Assembly: GCA_964654825.1 (NCBI GenBank)
Contig: CAZZKG010000008.1
Location: 1-64,000 of the forward strand
DNA: 64,000 nt
Source: CAZZKG01 sp964654825
Lineage (GTDB): Bacteria > Gemmatimonadota > CAZMKB01
Reading direction: 5' to 3'
The stretch's first letter is position 1; each line of letters opens with the position of its first letter. The notes below the pieces were generated by a model. It did not search any database. It was not told where the DNA came from and saw nothing but the letters and a program-made list of their open reading frames with translations. Both the position numbers and the translations under genes were made by a program. Below are positions 62,215 through 64,000 of this stretch, one piece after another.

Positions 62215-63272
62215 CCCGTCATCTCCGCCATGTGTCGCCTCAATTCTTTCGTGATGTGAAGTACGTCTGCTTTCGCAAGTAATGGGTAGACAGGGAGTGA
62301 TAGAAAACTCTCAAAGGCTTCGCTGCAGCCAGGAAGATCGCTCTCTCCGAGCATCCGGAACACAGGCTCCTCGAACGGTCTCCTGCACTGGACACCTGCA
62401 TCCTCCATCCCGTCTATCGTCCCCCCTGCGTCATTTCGCAGGAGCTCGACCACGAACCTGAAATACGCCGGGACATTACCCTCCTCCTCCTCGATGAACC
62501 CCACGTCACACCCTGAGAGTTCTCGCAGATAATGTGCCGCGACCCTCCTCCTCTTTTCGTGAAACTCATCGAGCCGCGCCAGCTGGCTGCGTCCGAGTGC
62601 GGCCTGGATATCACTCATCGTGTAGTGGTATGTGAGTCCTCTGCCGGTATCCCTGGATGATCTCAACCCCTCCACATTCGCGAGGATCTGCACGTCATCC
62701 GAGGCCACCATGCCGCCTTCTCCAGTTGTGATGAGCTTCGTCGCAAAAAAGGAGAACACACTCACCGTCCCGAACGATCCCACAGCCTGTCCTTCAACCG
62801 AGGCTCCGAGTGACTGAGCGCAGTCCTCGATGACCGGTACACCCAGCTCTCCTACAATCTCGACCGGTCCCGGGTATCCCAGCAGGTGAACGAGTACGAC
62901 AGCCCGGGCACCTCTCTTTACCGCTCTCAGGAGGCTCTCCTCATCCATCACCATTCTCGCCGGGTCGATGTCCACCAGGACAGGGGAGCCCCCGGCAAGT
63001 TGAACAGCATGATAAACCGAGGAACAGCAGTACCCCGGGATCGCGACACGGTCTCCTTCGCGTACTCCAACCGCAAGGAGCCCCAGGTGGAGAGCGGCGG
63101 TCCCCGAGCTCACGCAGACACCGTCGGCGACACCGATTTTCGAAGCGAGTTCTTCCTCGAAGCTTCTGACTTCCTCACCCTGAGAGAGCCAGCCGCTCTC
63201 GAGCACTCTCCGGATCGCATCGATGTCCTGTCTGCCTATAGTCGGTCTCGAATGCCCTATAACCTCACTCAT
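62211..63272 (-). CDS. DegT/DnrJ/EryC1-family aminotransferase
   Basis: 353 residues, PLP-dependent sugar aminotransferase. Landmarks: SRPTIGRQDIDAIRRVLESG, CVSSGTAALHLGLLA, PVIEDCAQSLGAS, catalytic Lys in FSFFATKLITTGEGG, and YTMSDIQAALGRSQLARLDE. Produces an amino sugar nucleotide. Shine-Dalgarno AAGGGTAGTA. It lies between the PIG-L deacetylase (9 bp) and the WecA-type transferase (4-base overlap), giving a compact trio. Confidence 0.9.
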   Translation of the reverse strand: MSEVIGHSRPTIGRQDIDAIRRVLESGWLSQGEEVRSFEEELASKIGVADGVCVSSGTAALHLGLLAVGVREGDRVAIPGYCCSSVYHAVQLAGGSPVLVDIDPARMVMDEESLLRAVKRGARAVVLVHLLGYPGPVEIVGELGVPVIEDCAQSLGASVEGQAVGSFGTVSVFSFFATKLITTGEGGMVASDDVQILANVEGLRSSRDTGRGLTYHYTMSDIQAALGRSQLARLDEFHEKRRRVAAHYLRELSGCDVGFIEEEEGNVPAYFRFVVELLRNDAGGTIDGMEDAGVQCRRPFEEPVFRMLGESDLPGCSEAFESFLSLPVYPLLAKADVLHITKELRRHMAEMTG

Positions 63273-63281
63273 TACTACCCT

Positions 63282-63896
63282 TCAGATATTGATGAACAGC
63301 CTCAGAGAAGCGAATGACTCAGCGTACTTGACCCTTCCCTGGATACCCCGGAACATGGCGGCCGATGTGGCACACTCGACGATATTCAGATCCTCTATGT
63401 TCGTTTTGGCTATCTGGGAGGCATGTGCCGCCAGCAGCTTCTTCTTCTTTCCCATCACACTGCCGATGTCCACAAACACATTGGGTGTGAAATTCTGCGT
63501 TGTCGGCGCTTCGTAGAAGAGAAAATTCTTCACATACCTCGTCGCCGACTGCGTACTCTGAGACAGCATGCGGTGGTCCTGGTGCGTGTCGTCCCAGAAG
63601 TGTGTGAAGATGAAGTGCGGGTGCACCTTCTCCATGACCTTCTCGATTTCCCCGATGAGCCCCTGGTTGAGAGGGATCCGCGTGTCGTGGTATTTCCCCC
63701 AGAAAATCTGCTTCACCCCGACAATGCCGCCCGCCTCTTTCTGTTCCTTCTTCCTCACTTCCGGATCACCACCGAGTTCACCGTGCGTTGCAATGTACAG
63801 GTAGATGTGATGACCTTTTTCCGCGTACTTGATGAGCGTACCTCCGCATCCGTACTCGAGATCATCCGGGTGCGCCCCTATCGCGAGGATGTTCAT
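63282..63896 (-). CDS. PIG-L (LmbE-like) deacetylase
   Basis: 204 residues from ATG 63896 (Shine-Dalgarno GGGAGAAAATCG; the frame extends 30 codons upstream without a better signal). Zinc-dependent N-deacetylase of GlcNAc-type substrates. Motifs AIGAHPDDLEYGCGG (zinc ligands His, Asp) and THFWDDTHQDH (His ligand and neighbours). In BshB-type enzymes it acts in bacillithiol synthesis; here the neighbours point to sugar modification for a surface glycan, or to BshB-like activity that cannot be excluded. Confidence 0.88.
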   Translation of the reverse strand: MNILAIGAHPDDLEYGCGGTLIKYAEKGHHIYLYIATHGELGGDPEVRKKEQKEAGGIVGVKQIFWGKYHDTRIPLNQGLIGEIEKVMEKVHPHFIFTHFWDDTHQDHRMLSQSTQSATRYVKNFLFYEAPTTQNFTPNVFVDIGSVMGKKKKLLAAHASQIAKTNIEDLNIVECATSAAMFRGIQGRVKYAESFASLRLFINI

Positions 63897-64000
63897 CGAT
63901 TTTCTCCCATCCTGCCCGTGACCGTGAGGTGCCGGGTGTGTTGCGAGTTGCCGCTTTTTATCACCAGGAGACTGTCGGGACCGCAATTGAACAGGATGTC

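Noticed and set aside
1..64000. tRNA, rRNA, CRISPR arrays, prophage
   Set aside because: I looked for T-loop-like GGTTCGAATCC motifs, regularly spaced repeats and phage structural genes and saw none that held up; a covariance search would be decisive.

Overview
The window looks like a chromosome segment from an uncultivated member of the FCB superphylum (a lineage of the Zixibacteria, Eisenbacteria, Krumholzibacteria or Latescibacteria kind). The basis is several secreted proteins that end in a FlgD-like sorting tail with the signature NPFNPxTTI, parvulin and aromatic-ending outer-membrane proteins typical of diderms, and a codon style rich in CTC, GAG, AGG and ATC. This placement is inference; no rRNA or tRNA gene was seen.

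Layout. (1) 0.2-2.1 kb: an arginase-family protein with altered metal ligands and an SGNH-hydrolase-like secreted protein. (2) 2.3-5.6 kb: a fused ADP-forming acyl-CoA synthetase followed by a P-loop/DRTGG protein. (3) 5.7-18.6 kb, minus strand: a long housekeeping run, yebC-ruvC-ruvA-ruvB-(DUF2905 remnant)-queA-tgt-yajC-def-fmt-GT117 membrane protein-thiF/moeB-ricT-small acidic ORF-metG, with many 1-4 base overlaps. It covers Holliday-junction processing, queuosine synthesis, protein export, N-formylmethionine metabolism and tRNA charging. A palindromic REP-like element supplies the metG stop codon. (4) 18.7-22.4 kb, plus strand: a basic hypothetical protein, a GAF-PAS-PAS sensor without kinase domain, and a secreted thioredoxin-fold protein whose active site reads W-UGA-N-Y-C. 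This last gene has a promoter, a Shine-Dalgarno, a SECIS-like hairpin and a terminator, and is the best candidate for a selenoprotein. (5) 22.4-38.7 kb: secreted and envelope enzymes (M1 and M14 peptidases, a subtilase, a GHL15-esterase fusion, an alkaline-phosphatase/Asp-box fusion, a sulfatase-like TPR protein, a small outer-membrane barrel).

(6) 38.9-44.2 kb: metE, a bifunctional homocysteine methyltransferase/methylene-THF reductase, and a parvulin lipoprotein with an attenuator-like leader. (7) 44.3-46.4 kb: a frameshifted secreted-protein pseudogene and a dead IS630-type element. (8) 46.4-60.2 kb: a visibly AT-richer Wzx/Wzy-type exopolysaccharide locus (acetyltransferase, epimerase, LegC-like aminotransferase, phosphoglycosyl transferase, Wzz, Wzx, Wzy-like, Wzi), interrupted by an opposing GH42-like glycosidase and an intergenic stretch of about 1 kb with a gene remnant. 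(9) 60.3-64 kb: a decayed beta-propeller/sorting-tail gene, then a minus-strand trio: PIG-L deacetylase, DegT aminotransferase and WecA-type GlcNAc-1-phosphate transferase.

No rRNA, tRNA, CRISPR array or known riboswitch was recognised. All calls rest on reading the sequence and remembered family motifs; no database search was run.
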